DNA from: Tricholoma matsutake
Taxonomy: Eukaryota > Basidiomycota > Agaricomycetes > Agaricales > Tricholomataceae
Length of the DNA stretch: 64,000 bases
Assembly (NCBI GenBank): GCA_026075535.2
Contig: AP026538.1
Location: 7,998,001 to 8,062,000, forward strand
Reading direction: 5' to 3'
The notes beneath the pieces are model-generated. The model did not search any database, had not been told where the DNA came from, and saw only the letters and a list, made by a program, of their open reading frames with translations. Both the position numbers and the translations under genes were made by a program. Positions 43,188 through 54,293 of this stretch are shown here, piece after piece. Numbering within the stretch: position 1 is the first letter of the stretch; each line of letters starts with the position of its first letter.

Positions 43188-43227
43188 TATATAAACCCTA
43201 AATATATGCCTAGGGGACCCCAGTTGT
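43188..43227 (+). promoter_or_regulatory. Gypsy F LTR TATA box and transcript start, broken
   Basis: TATATAAA at 43188-43195; 34 bp downstream AGTTGT begins at 43222, but the fold-back insertion at 43228 splits the AGTTGTGTTCT that would pair with the PBS at 43800-43810. F's promoter-proximal R start is thus destroyed. Confidence 0.6.
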
Positions 43228-43614
43228 CACAAGGCCAGCCTCATAATTCCTCCTTTCTGAAATATTACATTTGAGACTAAATTTCTACAAACAGAAATTC
43301 AAAAGATTACTCATTAGAAATATTGATTTTCAAAGTATATTTCTACTAGGTAATTTTTTGAATTTCTGTTTGTAGAAATTTAGTCTCAAATATAATATTT
43401 CACAAAGAATTTCTAACTATATTTCAGAAAGGAGAAATTATGAGGGTGGCCCATCACAAAAGCCTCAAATGTGTCCAATCTGAGCTTCACATGGGTCATA
43501 GGTTGGCACACAACACAAGGCCAGCCTCATAATGCCTCCTTTCTGAAATATAGTTAGAAATTCTTTGTGAAATATTATATTTCAGAAAGGAGAAATTATG
43601 AGGCTGGCCTTGTG
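43228..43614. mobile_element. 387-bp composite fold-back element, TSD TGT
   Basis: Ends CACAAGGCCAGCCTCATAAT and complement, flanked by TGT (43225-43227, 43615-43617). It contains two units with the same TIRs. The first (about 43228-43450) has an inner palindrome with arms TTTGAGACTAAATTTCTACA and complement. The second (about 43514-43614) is a nearly perfect 100-bp palindrome. About 65 bp of unrelated sequence separates them. No coding capacity. A 3-bp TSD and CAC.. ends may suggest a CACTA-like or PIF-like mobiliser. Confidence 0.85.
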
Positions 43615-43799
43615 TGTGTTCTCTTAGGTATTCCACCTATGTTTTCGGTGTGAAAGGCCTTTGTCAACGAACTCACCTATTAATAACCCCTCACATCAAA
43701 ACCATCAATTCCCCCATCACACGCGTGGATCCTGCCCCCTTCTTGTAGAAAGAACCCACATGGTATTAGCTAGCAGATAGTGGGTGTTGCCCTAACAGA

Positions 43800-43810
43800 A
43801 GAACACAACT
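43800..43810 (+). other. Predicted self-primer binding site of gypsy F
   Basis: AGAACACAACT begins two bases after the LTR; complementary to AGTTGTGTTCT of the unbroken LTR (3' LTR of F, near 49398-49408). Confidence 0.6.
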
Positions 43811-44284
43811 TCCCATATCAGTGCGCCTTCTCTTACTTGCGCATATGACATTGTTTCACCGTGCCACATCCAATTACTCATCCTTTCGGCACAGACCGGA
43901 AGTACTTGTATATACGTAATCTACCTTTTCTTTCATAAGCCGATGCCAGGCCTCGCCTTACATTGCAACTGCCAGTGATCGAGAGGCAGCGCTGGTCATT
44001 AGGACAGCTGCAACCAGACAACCGATTGGATCTGGTTTAGTTATGATTTACATTACTCTATTCGGATGACTATTTTAGTTACAAGCCGAATTCAGCGATA
44101 TCTCCAAGATCAGGCACTGTTGGAAGGGTTATTGATCTGAAGTGTCAAAATAGGTGCCCGACGAACGATGAACAATTGATGAACCTCGACGAACCTTATC
44201 ACGTGACCCATAAATGTTTGGAGAGGTCTCGAAGAAAAAATTTTGAATTTGTCAAAGAAGTGATTCATCACAGATTCTACAATT

Positions 44285-45381
44285 ATGTCCGGACCTTCAA
44301 CTTCTAATCCCAGTCCTAATCCTGTTCCCATACCAGCACTAGAGGCGAAAATTGATGTGCTCACAGCCCAAATGTCGCAATCAGTGTCAGTATTAGCAGC
44401 ATCACAGCCCAGACAAGCAGAAGTACAGCCAGAGACGATAGGAGAAAGAGATGATGAGATGGAGGAGATGGTGGAGTGGATATCGCAGGAGGATGAGACG
44501 GTGGAGAAATCTGGAAATGGAAAAGCACGCTTACCTAAGTATATGCCCCCGCAAATCTTTGACAGTACCATGGAGAATACAAAATCCTTCATCAGCTCTA
44601 TAGTATTGTACATCCATGGGAGGAAGCCAGAGTTTCGTACAGCTGAGTCTAGGATTATGTTTGCTCTCTCATACATTCAGGGGGGGAAAGCACAGTTCTG
44701 GAGAAATGAGGCTATTAATCAAATTGCCGTGGGAAATAAACCATTTGCAACCTTCAAGGCATTTCTGGAGAGATTGGAGGCACAGTTTGGAGACCCTAAT
44801 CCAAAGGCGACAGCCAATGCTAAATTAAAGACCATGCACCAAGGTTCCTTAATGGCGGATGAATTTATTTTGCAGTTCAAAGCAGAAGCTTTGCAAACAG
44901 ACATGGGAGAAGCCACATTGGTAGAGTTTTTGAAAGCAGGATTAAATCCCTCCTTATTCAAGTCTATCTACCGACTACCTTCTATGCCAGAGAAATTGGA
45001 TGAGTGGTATAATTGGGCAATGCGCCTTGACCAGCAATATTGGCAGGAACAGGTGGAGTCAAAGTTGATGTATGGAAGTAGTAAATTTGGAAAGTCATCA
45101 GGAGGAAAGTCCGAGAAAGGAAAGGCACCTCAGGTGCAAGCTCCAAGGGCACAGCCACCGGCCATGGCAGTGACACCTATAGTTATGGAGTCAGCAGCAC
45201 CAGCAGAGGCAATGGAGGTTGATCAAGCAGGGAGATGAGCCCCACTTAAATGTTTTAACTGTGGGCAGTTAGGACACATTTCTAGGAATTGTAGGCAGAA
45301 AAGAAAGATTAGGGAAGCTACAATAGAGGAAGTGAAGCTGGAGGAAGGCAAGCAGAAGAATTTTGTGGAAGAGTCCCAGTG
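44285..45381 (+). pseudogene. Gypsy F gag
   Basis: Starts MSGPSTSNPSPNPVPIPAL. Gag core AQFWRNEAINQIAVG and FLERLEAQFGDPNPK as in B. A TGA at 45236-45238 stands exactly where B has CGA (GRRAPLKC), followed in frame by the zinc knuckle CFNCGQLGHISRNC and a tail ending FVEESQ. A single nonsense mutation therefore removes the knuckle. Confidence 0.88.
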
Positions 45382-45509
45382 AAGGTTTCCCCATTGGTAA
45401 ACCAGAATCGTTACAATGTATTAGTATCCGAGGAAACCCAGAGTAAATCAGAAAAGGAAATTGAGGAGGAGTACAACTGTTATGAATCACATGACCAAGA
45501 AAATTGCTG

Positions 45510-46368
45510 AGCACTATTTCCGAAAACCCCTAAATTCTTTATTTGCTCTGCGCGAATAGAACCAGAAATCACCTTGACTGTGGGATTGAAGACAGTGGAC
45601 ACGCATGCAGCTATTGATGTGGAAGCGTTGCTTGATAGTGGTGCTACAGGATTATTTATTAATCAATCCTTAATTACCAGAAATGGTATTAACACACACA
45701 AGCTGGCGCAACCTATAATGGTGTACAATATTGACGGAACAGTCAATCGTGGAGGAACTATCAAGGAGGAGGTGACTATGGTACTAAAGTATCAGGAGCA
45801 TCAGGAGCGAGCCGTATTCAAAGTGTGCGATCTTGGGAAAACCAATCTAATAATAGGATGTCCGTGGTTACGGAAGCATCATCCCGAAATTGATTGGAAA
45901 ACTGGGAAAGTACAAATGACTCGTTGTCATAAGGAATGTAATGTGTATGGGAGGAAGATGAAGAAGGAAAAAAGGAAAAAGAAAGAGAAAGAATGTCCAA
46001 GAAAGTATTCTGTTATGATGGAGGAAGTGGAGGATGAGGAAATGCCAAATGGGGAAGTTCCGATCATGATCGAGAAAGAAGAGCAGAAGCAAACCTTTAG
46101 AACAATTTGTGGAGGGCAGTCATGGGACAAGAATATTGTGAAGGTGGAGAAGCCAGTGGAGGAATGGGTGCCAAAAGTGTATCATGAACATCTGTCAGTG
46201 TTCCAGAAGAAGGAGTCTGAGCGAATGCCGGTGCGGAAGCCATGGGATCATGCGATTGAGATGAAGCCAGGGTTTGTGCCGAAGAAGTCGAAGGTATATC
46301 CGTTATCTCCGATGGAACAAGAAGTGGATGCATTCCTGAAGGAGCAATTGCGCAAAGGATACATATGA
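45510..46368 (+). pseudogene. Gypsy F protease and RT N-terminus
   Basis: TGA at about 45508 precedes the frame. LLDSGATGLFINQSLITRN is an intact retropepsin active site, followed by IIGCPWLRKHHPEIDW, the Lys/Glu-rich linker and RT start [18 protein letters not shown]. Ends at TGA 46366-46368, again at a position that is CAA in B. Confidence 0.87.
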
Positions 46369-47172
46369 CCTTTGAAATCACTGCAGACATCACCAATATT
46401 CTTTGTGCCAAAGAAAGACCAAAGGAAGAGGATGTGTACAGATTATAGGTATTTGAATGAGTGGACAGTGAAGAATGCATACCCCCTGCTGTTGGTCTCA
46501 GAAATAATTGACAAGGTGGGAAAAGCCAAGGTCTTTACAAAATTGGATTTATGATGGGGATACAACAATGTACAAATAAAGAAAGGAGATGAGTGGAAGG
46601 CAACATTTGCCATGCATCGAGGATCCTTCGAGCTGCTTGTCATGTTTTTTGGGATGACTAATAGTCCCCCGACCTTTCAAAATATGATGAACAACATTTT
46701 CAAGGACGTAATAGACAAAGGCATGGTAATAATATTTATTGATGACATTCTGATATTCACAGAGGATGAAGAGAATCATGAGGCGATAGTGCAGGAGGTG
46801 CTACAGAGGTTGGCAGAAAATGATCAATTTTTGAAACCAGAGAAGTGTGTGTTTGGGGCAAGTGAGATTGAGTTCCTAGGATTATTGATCGGCCCTGACA
46901 GGATCAAAATGGATCTGATCAAGGTACAGGCAATCACAGATTGGCCTGTGCCCACCCGTGTCAAGGAGGTTCAAGCCTTCTTGGGACTTGCAAATTATTA
47001 TCGTCACTTTGTGCACAATTTTTCTAAAATTGCTGCACCCTTACATAACCTTATGCGAAAGGGAGTAGTATGGAGGTGGGGAGAGCAGCAGCAGACAGTT
47101 GAAGAGGAAGTTTGTGGAGGGACCAATATTAGCCCCAGTAGATTTCACATGCCCTTTGCGAGTGGAATCTGA
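46369..47172 (+). pseudogene. Gypsy F reverse transcriptase
   Basis: [18 protein letters not shown], then TGA at about 46552 (CGA in [11 protein letters not shown]), then from 46612 MFFGMTNSPPTFQNMM and the catalytic FIDDILIFTEDEEN, FLGLANYYRHFVHNFSK. A 14-bp deletion near 47098 shifts the frame into RNase H. Confidence 0.89.
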
Positions 47173-47830
47173 TGTATCCAATTTTGCTACTGGAGCAGTA
47201 TTATCAATGCTGTGCAAAGATGACAAATGGCATCCTTGTGCATACTTGTCAAAAGGGTTGAATGATGTGGAGAGGAATTATGATGTGCATGACAAAGAGA
47301 TGTTGGGGATAATACAAGCATTGGAGGCGTGGAGGCATTATTTGGAGGGATGTATGCATCAGATTGAGATCTGGACGGATCATCAAAATCTGCAATACTT
47401 TATGTCTGCTAAAAAGCTTAATCGCAGGCAAGCGCATTGGGCACTATTCCTATCACGTTTCAATTTTCACTTGGTCCACAAAGTGGGAAGCTTAATGAGG
47501 AAAGCAGATGCATTATCCAGACATATCAATCATAAAAGGGGGGTGGAGGAGGACAATAAAAATGTTACCTTACTCAAACCCGAATACTTTTGCATTTGCG
47601 TTATGCGTCAAGGGCATGTATTAATAGATATCTCGGAAATGGAAATGTTGTCTAAAATTAGACAATGTTTGGAAATGGATGATGAAGTAGTGGAAGCCAT
47701 GAAAGCTCTGAAGGGAGAGAAGAAAGGTAATATCAAAGGAGATGAATGGGCTGAGGAACAAGGGTTGGTGTTGTTTCAAGGAAAAGTGTATGTACCAAAG
47801 GATCAGGATTTGCGAAGGGAGATTGTCTGG
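47099..47830 (+). pseudogene. Gypsy F RNase H
   Basis: KRKFVEGPILAPVDF, VSNFATGAVLSML (first Asp changed to Asn in the usual DASDFA), DKEMLGIIQALEAWRHYL, WTDHQNLQYFMSAKKL, RKADALSRH. The frame 47099-48034 continues into the integrase zinc finger without a stop. Confidence 0.88.
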
Positions 47831-48830
47831 TTACATCACAATACGCTGATTGTCAGACACCCAGGAAGATGGAAGACATTGGAATTAGTAATGAGAAATT
47901 ATTGGTGGCCCACAATTTTGAAGTATGTGTTGGGGTATGTGGATGGATGTGATACATGCATGAGGGGGAAGAAATTTCCAGAGAAACCTGCAGGAAAATT
48001 AATGCCAAACCCTATACCTAAAGCGCTGTGGTGAGATATATCTGTGGATTTTATTACCGGATTACCTGAGGCTCAAGGGTACGATGCAATATTCGTAGTA
48101 TGCAACCGCTTTACAAAGGAGGTCCATATTATTCCTACTACTACAGAAACCTCATCATTGGGCTTGGCGCGCCTCTATCTAAATCAGGTATGGCAGTTAC
48201 ATGGGTTACCTGATACCATTATCTCCAATTGTGGACCACAATTTGCTTCCGCGTTTATGCGAGAACTAAACAACATATTGGGAATTCAAACTAAATTATC
48301 TATGGCATAACTGATGGGCAGACGGAGAGAATGAATCAGGAGTTGGAGCAGTACCTACATATGTTTGTCAACTACCGACAAACTGACTGGCCTGAATGGT
48401 TGGCAATTGCCAAATTTTCCCACAATAACAAATTCCATTTGGCTACTCATATGTCACCCTTTTTCACAAATTATGGATATCATCCTCGCATGGGAGTAGA
48501 ACCCAGAAGGGAAGTCAAAGTACAGTTGGTAGAAGATTTTGTATCTAAGATGCAAAAGGTACAAGAGGAAGCAGAGGTGGCATTGAAGAAAGCACATGAT
48601 GACATGATGCGACATGGGGATTGTACTCGAGCACGTGCTCCAGAGTACAAAGTTGGTGACTTGGTATGGCTAAGTACCAAGGACCTGAATATTCCATGAC
48701 CTTCGAGGAAACTTACGGAAAAACAAGTTGGCCCATATGCGATCTCTAAAGTGATCTCGCCTAATGGGGTAATGCTAAAATTACCCCAATCATTCAAGAT
48801 TGATCCTGAGATTAACATATCCCACCTATG
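47831..48830 (+). pseudogene. Gypsy F integrase
   Basis: Zinc finger HHNTLIVRHPGRWKT ... GCDTCMRGKKFPEK; TGA at about 48032 (CGA in B); core VDFITGLPEAQGYDA, IISNCGPQFASAF; a deletion of about 12 bp near 48307 removes most of the conserved HPQTDG loop and creates TAA. Downstream [12 protein letters not shown] keeps the Glu region out of register with the upstream part. Confidence 0.87.
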
Positions 48831-48879
48831 CCCCACCCACTATTCCTGGCCAACAAACTACTCCACAACCTCCAATAAT

Positions 48880-49171
48880 AGTAGAAGGTGCTCCAGAATA
48901 CATAGTTGAAGAAATTCTAGACTCACGTCTTTGACGGAACACATTGGAGTTCTTAATAAAGTGGAAAAACTATACCGATGAAAATAATTCATGGGAACCC
49001 AAGGAGAATTGTAAGCGAGTGCGTAATGCAATCGCCCAATTCTTTAAACATAATCCAAATGCTCCGCGTCGCATTGCGAGAATGGTGTATGAGGGGATGA
49101 AATTCCGGCCTTACCAAAATTTCACAGAGGGCACAAACATAATATTTTCTTGCCTCGAAGTCAAGGCATAA
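48880..49171 (+). pseudogene. Gypsy F chromodomain
   Basis: VEEILDSRL, a TGA, then LEFLIKWKNYTDENNSWEPK and KRVRNAIAQFFKHNPNAP. Followed by the polypurine tract AAAAGGGGGGTAA and the 3' LTR. Confidence 0.87.
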
Positions 49172-49182
49172 AAGGGGGGTAA

Positions 49183-49583
49183 TGTTAGGAAACCACCCCA
49201 TTACCTAATAAAATTTCATTTTATTTTATTATGTCGAATTATGCTACATGACGCCAAATGATGCTACACTTTGATAGCATGAGAATTTTATTTCGCACGC
49301 ATCAAAATGTACGCGCATGTATGAGTGCATCGGTAACAACAATGTACAATATGTGTAACATAGTATATAAACCCTAAATATATGCCTAGGGGACCCCAGT
49401 TGTGTTCTCTTAGGTATTCCACCTACATTTTCAGTGTGAAAGGCCTTTGTCAACAAACTCACCTATTAATAACCCCTCGCATCAAAACCATCCATTCCCC
49501 CATCACGCATGTGGATCCCGCCCCCTTCTTGTAGAGAGAACCCACACGGTCTTAGCTAGCAGATAGTGGGTGTCGCCCTAACA
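49183..49583 (+). repeat. 3' LTR of gypsy F
   Basis: 401 bp, TG...CA, abutting TSD TAAGG. Confidence 0.93.
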
Positions 49584-49588
49584 TAAGG

Positions 49589-49850
49589 TAACATTCTTAT
49601 TGTCCTCCTCCACCCCCCTTTTATGATCAATACATCTGGATAATGCATCTGCTTTCCTCATTAAGCTTTCTGCTTTGTGGACCAAGTGAAAATTAAAACA
49701 TGATAGGAATAGTGCCCAATGTGCTTGCCAGTGATTAAGCTTTTTAGCAGACATGAAGTATTGCAGATTTTGATGATCTGTCCAGATCTCAATCTGATGC
49801 ATACATCCCTCCAAATAATGCCTCCATGCCTCCAACGCTCATATTATCCC
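49589..49850 (-). pseudogene. Gypsy E RNase H, part beyond F
   Basis: MEAWRHYLEGCMHQIEIW, TDHQNLQYFMSAKKLNHW, RKADALSRCIDHKRG. Continuous with 43006 after removing F and one TAAGG. Confidence 0.87.
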
Positions 49851-50950
49851 CAACATCTCTTTGTCATGCACATCATAATTCCTCTCCACATCATTCAACC
49901 CTTGGGACAAATATGCACAAGGATGCCATTTGTCATCTTCACACAGCATTGATAATACTGCTCCAGTAGCAAAATTGGATGCATCTGATTCCACTCGTAA
50001 AGGGCATGTGAAATCTACTGGGGCTAATATTGGTCCCTCCACAAACTTCCTCTTCAACTCCTCAAACACTGTCTGCTGCTGCTCTCCCCACCTCCACACT
50101 ACTCCCTTTTGCATAAGGTTATGTAAGAGTGTGGCAATTTTTAAAAAATTGTGCACATAGCAACAATAATAATTTGTGAGTCCCAAGAAGGCTTGAACCT
50201 CCTTGACATGGGTGGGCGCAGGCCAATCTGTGATCACCTGTACCTTGATCGGATCCATTTTGATCCCGTCAGGGCCGATCAATAATCCTAGGAACTTGAT
50301 TTCACTTGCCCCAAACACACACTTCTCCAGTTTCAAAAATAGATCATTCTCTGCTAACCACCTCCTGCACTATCGCCTCATGATTTTCTTCATCCTTCGT
50401 GAATATCAGAATGTCGTCAATAAATATTATTACCATGCCTTTGTCTATTATGCCCTTGAAAATGTCATTCATCATATTTCGAAAGGTCGGGGGACTATTA
50501 GTCATCCCGAAAAACATGACAAGCGGCTTGAAGGATCCTTGATGCATGGCAAATGTGGCCTTCCACTTATCTCCTTTCTTTATTTGTACATTATTGTATC
50601 CTGATCATAAATCCAATTTTGTAAAGACCTTGGCTTTTCCCACCTTGTCAATTATTTCTGAGATCAACAGCAGGGGGTACGTGTTCTTCACTGTCCACTC
50701 ATTCAGATACCTATAATCTGTACACATCCTCTTCCTTTGGTCTTTCTTTGGCACAAAGAATATTGGTGACATCTGCAGTGATTTCGAAGGTCATATGTAT
50801 CCTTTGCACAATTGCTCCTTCAGGAACGCATCCACTTCTTCTTGTTCCATTGGAGATAATGGATATACCTTCGACTTCTTTAGCACAAACCCTGGCTTCA
50901 TCTCGATTGCATGATCCCATGGCTTCCGCACTGGCATTCACTCAGACTCC
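49839..50950 (-). pseudogene. Gypsy E reverse transcriptase and RNase H start
   Basis: [18 protein letters not shown], a TGA shared with [22 protein letters not shown] in LDLxxGYNN, MFFGMTNSPPTFRNMM, FIDDILIFTKDEEN (catalytic box kept), a deletion of about 11 bp at 50357, then FLGLTNYYCCYVHNFLK and RNase H ASNFATGAVLSML. Confidence 0.88.
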
Positions 50951-51834
50951 TTCTTCTGGAACACTGACAGATATCCATGGTACACTTTTGGCACCCACTC
51001 CTCCACTGGCTTCTCCACCTTCACAATATTCTTGTCCCATGATTGTCCTCCACAAATTGCTCCAAAGGGTTGCTTCTGCTCTTCTTTCTTGATCATGACC
51101 AGAACTTCACCATTTGGCATTTCCTCATCCTCCACTTCCTCCATCGTGACAGAATACTTCCTCGGATGTTCTTTCTCTCTCTTTTTGCTTTTTTCCTTCT
51201 TCATCTTCCTCCCATACACATTACATTCCTTAGGACAATGAGTTATTTGTACTTTCCCAGTTTTCCAATCAATTTCGGGATTATGCTTCCGTAACCATGG
51301 GCATCCTATTATTAGATTGGTTTTCCCAAGATCGCACACTTTGAATACAGCTTGCTCCTGATGCTCCTGATACTTTAGCACCATAGTCACCTCCTCCTTG
51401 ATAGTTCCTCCACGATTGACTGTTCCGTCAATATTGTACACCATTACAGGTTGTGCCAGCTTGCATGTGCTAATACTGTTTCCAGTAATTAAGGACCAAT
51501 TAATAAATAATCCTGTAGCACCACTATCAAGCAACACTTCCACATCAATCACTGCATGCGTGTCCACTGTCTTCAGTCCCACAGTCAAGGTGATTTCGGG
51601 TTCTATTTGCACAGAGCAAATAAAGAATTTTGGGGTTTTCAGAAATGGTGTGTGACAATTTTCTTTGTCACGTGATTGACAATGGTTGTACTCCTCTTTG
51701 TCACGTGATTCAGAACAGTTGTACTCCTCCTCGATTTCTTTTTCTGGTTTGCTCTGGGTTTCCTTGGATACTAATACATTGTAATGATTCTGGGTCACCA
51801 ATGGGGAAACCTTCACTGGGACTCTTCCACAGGG
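50938..51834 (-). CDS. Gypsy E protease
   Basis: Long frame 51873-50938: LLDSGATGLFINWSLITGN (D-S-G intact), IIGCPWLRKHNPEIDW and the Lys/Glu-rich linker, ending at the stop before RT. The N-terminal codons come from the patch sequence described at 51835-51957, so the apparent ATG at 51873 is not native. It also has a duplicated SRDKEEYNHCQSRDKE stretch that B and F lack. Confidence 0.8.
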   Translation of the reverse strand, partial: PCGRVPVKVSPLVTQNHYNVLVSKETQSKPEKEIEEEYNCSESRDKEEYNHCQSRDKENCHTPFLKTPKFFICSVQIEPEITLTVGLKTVDTHAVIDVEVLLDSGATGLFINWSLITGNSISTCKLAQPVMVYNIDGTVNRGGTIKEEVTMVLKYQEHQEQAVFKVCDLGKTNLIIGCPWLRKHNPEIDWKTGKVQITHCPKECNVYGRKMKKEKSKKREKEHPRKYSVTMEEVEDEEMPNGEVLVMIKKEEQKQPFGAICGGQSWDKNIVKVEKPVEEWVPKVYHGYLSVFQKKESE

Positions 51835-51957
51835 CATGTAAAATCTACTGGGGCTAAAATCTAGAAAAAGCAATGAACGGTCAACCCTTCTCTGTGATTA
51901 TCCCAGTATCATTGTCTAGTGTGGTGGTTTGCATCAACGTTTGTTGTCTGCCTGCCT
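51835..51957. other. Filler patch in E between protease and gag
   Basis: About 100 bp absent from B and F at this point. It begins AGGGCATGTAAAATCTACTG, continuing GGGCTA, a near-copy of 50001-50026 in the RNase H part of the same element; the rest has no source that I can see. It replaces the codons at the gag C-terminus. Confidence 0.7.
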
Positions 51958-53027
51958 TCCTCCAGCTTCACTTCCTCGATTGTAGCTTCCCTAATCTTTC
52001 TTCTCTGCCTACAATTCCTAGCAATGTGTCCTAACTGCCCACAGTTAAAACATTTAAGTGGGGCTCGTCTCCCTGCTTGGTCAACCTCCATTGCCTCTGC
52101 TGGTGCTGCTGACTCTGTAACTATAGGTGTCACTGCCATGGCCAGTGGCTGTGCCCTTGGAGTTTGTGCCTGAGGTGCCTTTCCTTTCTCAGACTTTCCT
52201 CCTGATGGCTTTCCAAATTTACTACTTCCATACATCAACTTTGACTCCGCCTGTTCCTGCTGATATTGCCGGTCAAGGCGCATTGCCCAATTATACCACT
52301 CATCCAACTTCTCTGGCATAGAAGGTAGTCGGTAGATAGACTTGAATAAAGAGGGATTTAATCCTGCTTTCAAAAACTCTACCAACGTGGCTTCTCCCAT
52401 ATCCGTTTGCAAAACTTCTGCTTTGAACTGCAAAATAAATTCATCTGCCGTTAGGGAACCTTGGCGCATGGTCTTTAATTTAGCATTGGCTGTCGCCTTT
52501 GGATTAGGGTCTCCAAACTGTGCCTCCAATCTCTCCAGAAATTCCTTGAAGGTTGCAAATCGTTTATTTCCTGCAGCAATTTGATTAATAGCCTCATTTC
52601 TCCAGAACTGTGCTTTCCCCCCTGAATGTATGAGAGAGCAAACATAATCCTAGACTTGGCTGTATGAAACTCTGGCTTCCTCCCATGGATGTACAATACT
52701 ATAGAGCTGATGAAGGATTTTGTATTATTTTGTATTCTCCATGGTACCATCAAAGATTTGCAAGGGCATGTACTTAGGTAAGTGCGCTTTTCCATTTCTG
52801 GATTTCTCCACCGTCTCATCCTCCTGTGACATCCACTCCACCATCTCCTCCATCTCATCATCTCTTTCTCCTGTCATCTCTGGCTGTACTTCCACTTGTC
52901 TGGGCTGTGATGCTGCCAACACTGACACTAATTGCAACATTTGCACCATAAGCGCATCAATTTTTGCCTCTAGTGCAGGTGTGGGAACAGGATTAGGGCC
53001 GGGATTAGAAGTTGAGGGTTCAGACAT
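51909..53027 (-). pseudogene. Gypsy E gag
   Basis: Start MSEPSTSNPGPNPVPTPAL at 53027. Intact zinc knuckle CFNCGQLGHIARNC near 52045. A small duplication near 52725-52735 (TTTTGTATT) and a one-base loss near 52620 put the core in two other frames. Confidence 0.86.
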
Positions 53028-53500
53028 AATGGTAAAATCTGTGATGAATCACTTCTTTGACAAATTCAAGATTTGTTCTTTGAGACCTCTCCAAACGTTT
53101 ATGGGTCATGTGATCATTTGTCGATCATTTGTCAATGGTTCGTTGTTTGTTGGGCACCTAATTTGACACTTCGGATCAATAACCCTTCCAACAGTGCCTG
53201 ATCTTGGGGATAACACTGAATTCAGCTTGTAACTAAAATAGTCATCTGAATAGAGTGATGTAAATCATGACTAAACCAGATCCAATTGGTTGTCTGGTTG
53301 CAGCTGTCCTAATGACAAGCGCTGCCTCTCGATCACTGGCAGTCGCAATGTAAGGCAAGGCCTGGCATCGGCTTACAAAAGAAAAGGTAGATTACATATA
53401 TACAAGTACTTCCAGCTCATGCCAAAAGGATGAGTAATTGGATGTGGCGCAGTGAAACAATGACATATGCGCAAGTAAGAGAAGGCACACTGATATGGGA

Positions 53501-53511
53501 AGTTGTGTTCT
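53501..53511 (-). other. Predicted self-primer binding site of gypsy E
   Basis: Minus strand AGAACACAACT, two bases from the LTR edge at 53514; complement of LTR AGTTGTGTTCT at 53699-53689, which lies 34 bp from TATATAAA (53733-53726). Confidence 0.65.
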
Positions 53512-53513
53512 TC

Positions 53514-53925
53514 TGTTAGGGCGACACCCACTATCTGCTAGCTAAGACCATGTGGGTTCTCTCTACAAGAAGGGGTCGGGATCCACACGCATGATTGGGG
53601 AATTGATGGTTTTGATGTGAGGGGTTATTAATAGGTGAGTTTGTTGAGATAGGCTGTTCACACCACAAGCATAGGTAGAATACCTAAGAGAACACAACTG
53701 GGGTCCCCTAGGCATATATTTAGGGTTTATATACTATGTTACATATATTGTACATTGTTGTTACCGACACACTTGTACATGTGCATACATATTGATGCAT
53801 GCGAAATAAAATTCTCATGCTATCAAAGTGTAGCATCATTTGGCATCATTTGGCATAATGTAGCGTAATTCGACATAATAAAATAAAAATGAAATTTTAT
53901 TAGGTAATGGGGTGGTTTCCTAACA
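53514..53925 (-). repeat. 5' LTR of gypsy E
   Basis: 412 bp, TG...CA, with TATATAAA and an intact R start; abuts TSD GTTTC. Confidence 0.93.
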
Positions 53926-53930
53926 GTTTC

Positions 53931-54293
53931 CAGGAGAAAAACCTGAGAAACTTAAGGAGAAAAAGGTTATTTCCCCATACATTCCCACTTTTTTCTCTAT
54001 GAAAAAAATACCTAATCTGTTGCTAGGAGAAAATATTGTGAAAATCAGGAGAAAAAATGTTATTTTCACCAAAAATAGAGAAAATGTTGAAAAAAAGAGA
54101 TATTTCCCCTCTATTTTCACCTGATTTTCTCTCAGGAATAGATAAGTTATTTTAAGAACAAAGAGAAATGTGTGGGAAAATGACACATTTTCACTGATGG
54201 TTCCTTTTATTTTTCCCAAGGGAAAAAGTGTCTTTTTCTCTTATTATTCTCGGCATATTCTCCAGGCTAATATATTGCTCTGCCTCTTGTGTC
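53931..54293. repeat. Right arm and core of the inverted repeat around E
   Basis: Contains GGAGAAAA / TTTTCTCC rich inverted repeats and the complement of 40807-40968 at about 54150-54293. Taken with the left arm this is probably a MITE of about 0.5 kb into which E inserted. Confidence 0.6.

Larger units (their letters stand above)
43007..43797 (+). repeat. 5' LTR of gypsy F with fold-back insertion
   Basis: TGTTAGGAAACCACC...GCCCTAACA. Without the 387-bp insert and its TGT duplication it is 401 bp, equal to the 3' LTR. Confidence 0.92.
43007..49583 (+). mobile_element. Gypsy element F (B family), nested in E
   Basis: Ty3/gypsy element in plus orientation, TSD TAAGG perfect (43002-43006, 49584-49588). 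The 3' LTR is 401 bp; the 5' LTR carries a 387-bp fold-back insertion. Gag, protease, RT, RNase H, integrase and chromodomain are all recognisable, with TGA stops and two deletions. E's RNase H reads continuously once F is removed. Confidence 0.95.
40969..53925 (-). mobile_element. Gypsy element E (B family), carrying nested element F
   Basis: Ty3/gypsy element in minus orientation with LTRs of 409 and 412 bp and a perfect target duplication GTTTC (40964-40968, 53926-53930). Its body is 40969-43006 and 49589-53925, about 6.4 kb, split within RNase H by F (TSD TAAGG). It sits in an intron of H2. Multiple TGA stops and indels. Confidence 0.95.

Noticed and set aside
45818..46130. Minus-strand frames rich in Phe/Ser/Leu
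   Set aside because: Antisense of the Lys/Glu-rich linker of the gypsy protease region; the same shadow recurs at 13270-13593 and 51032-51294.
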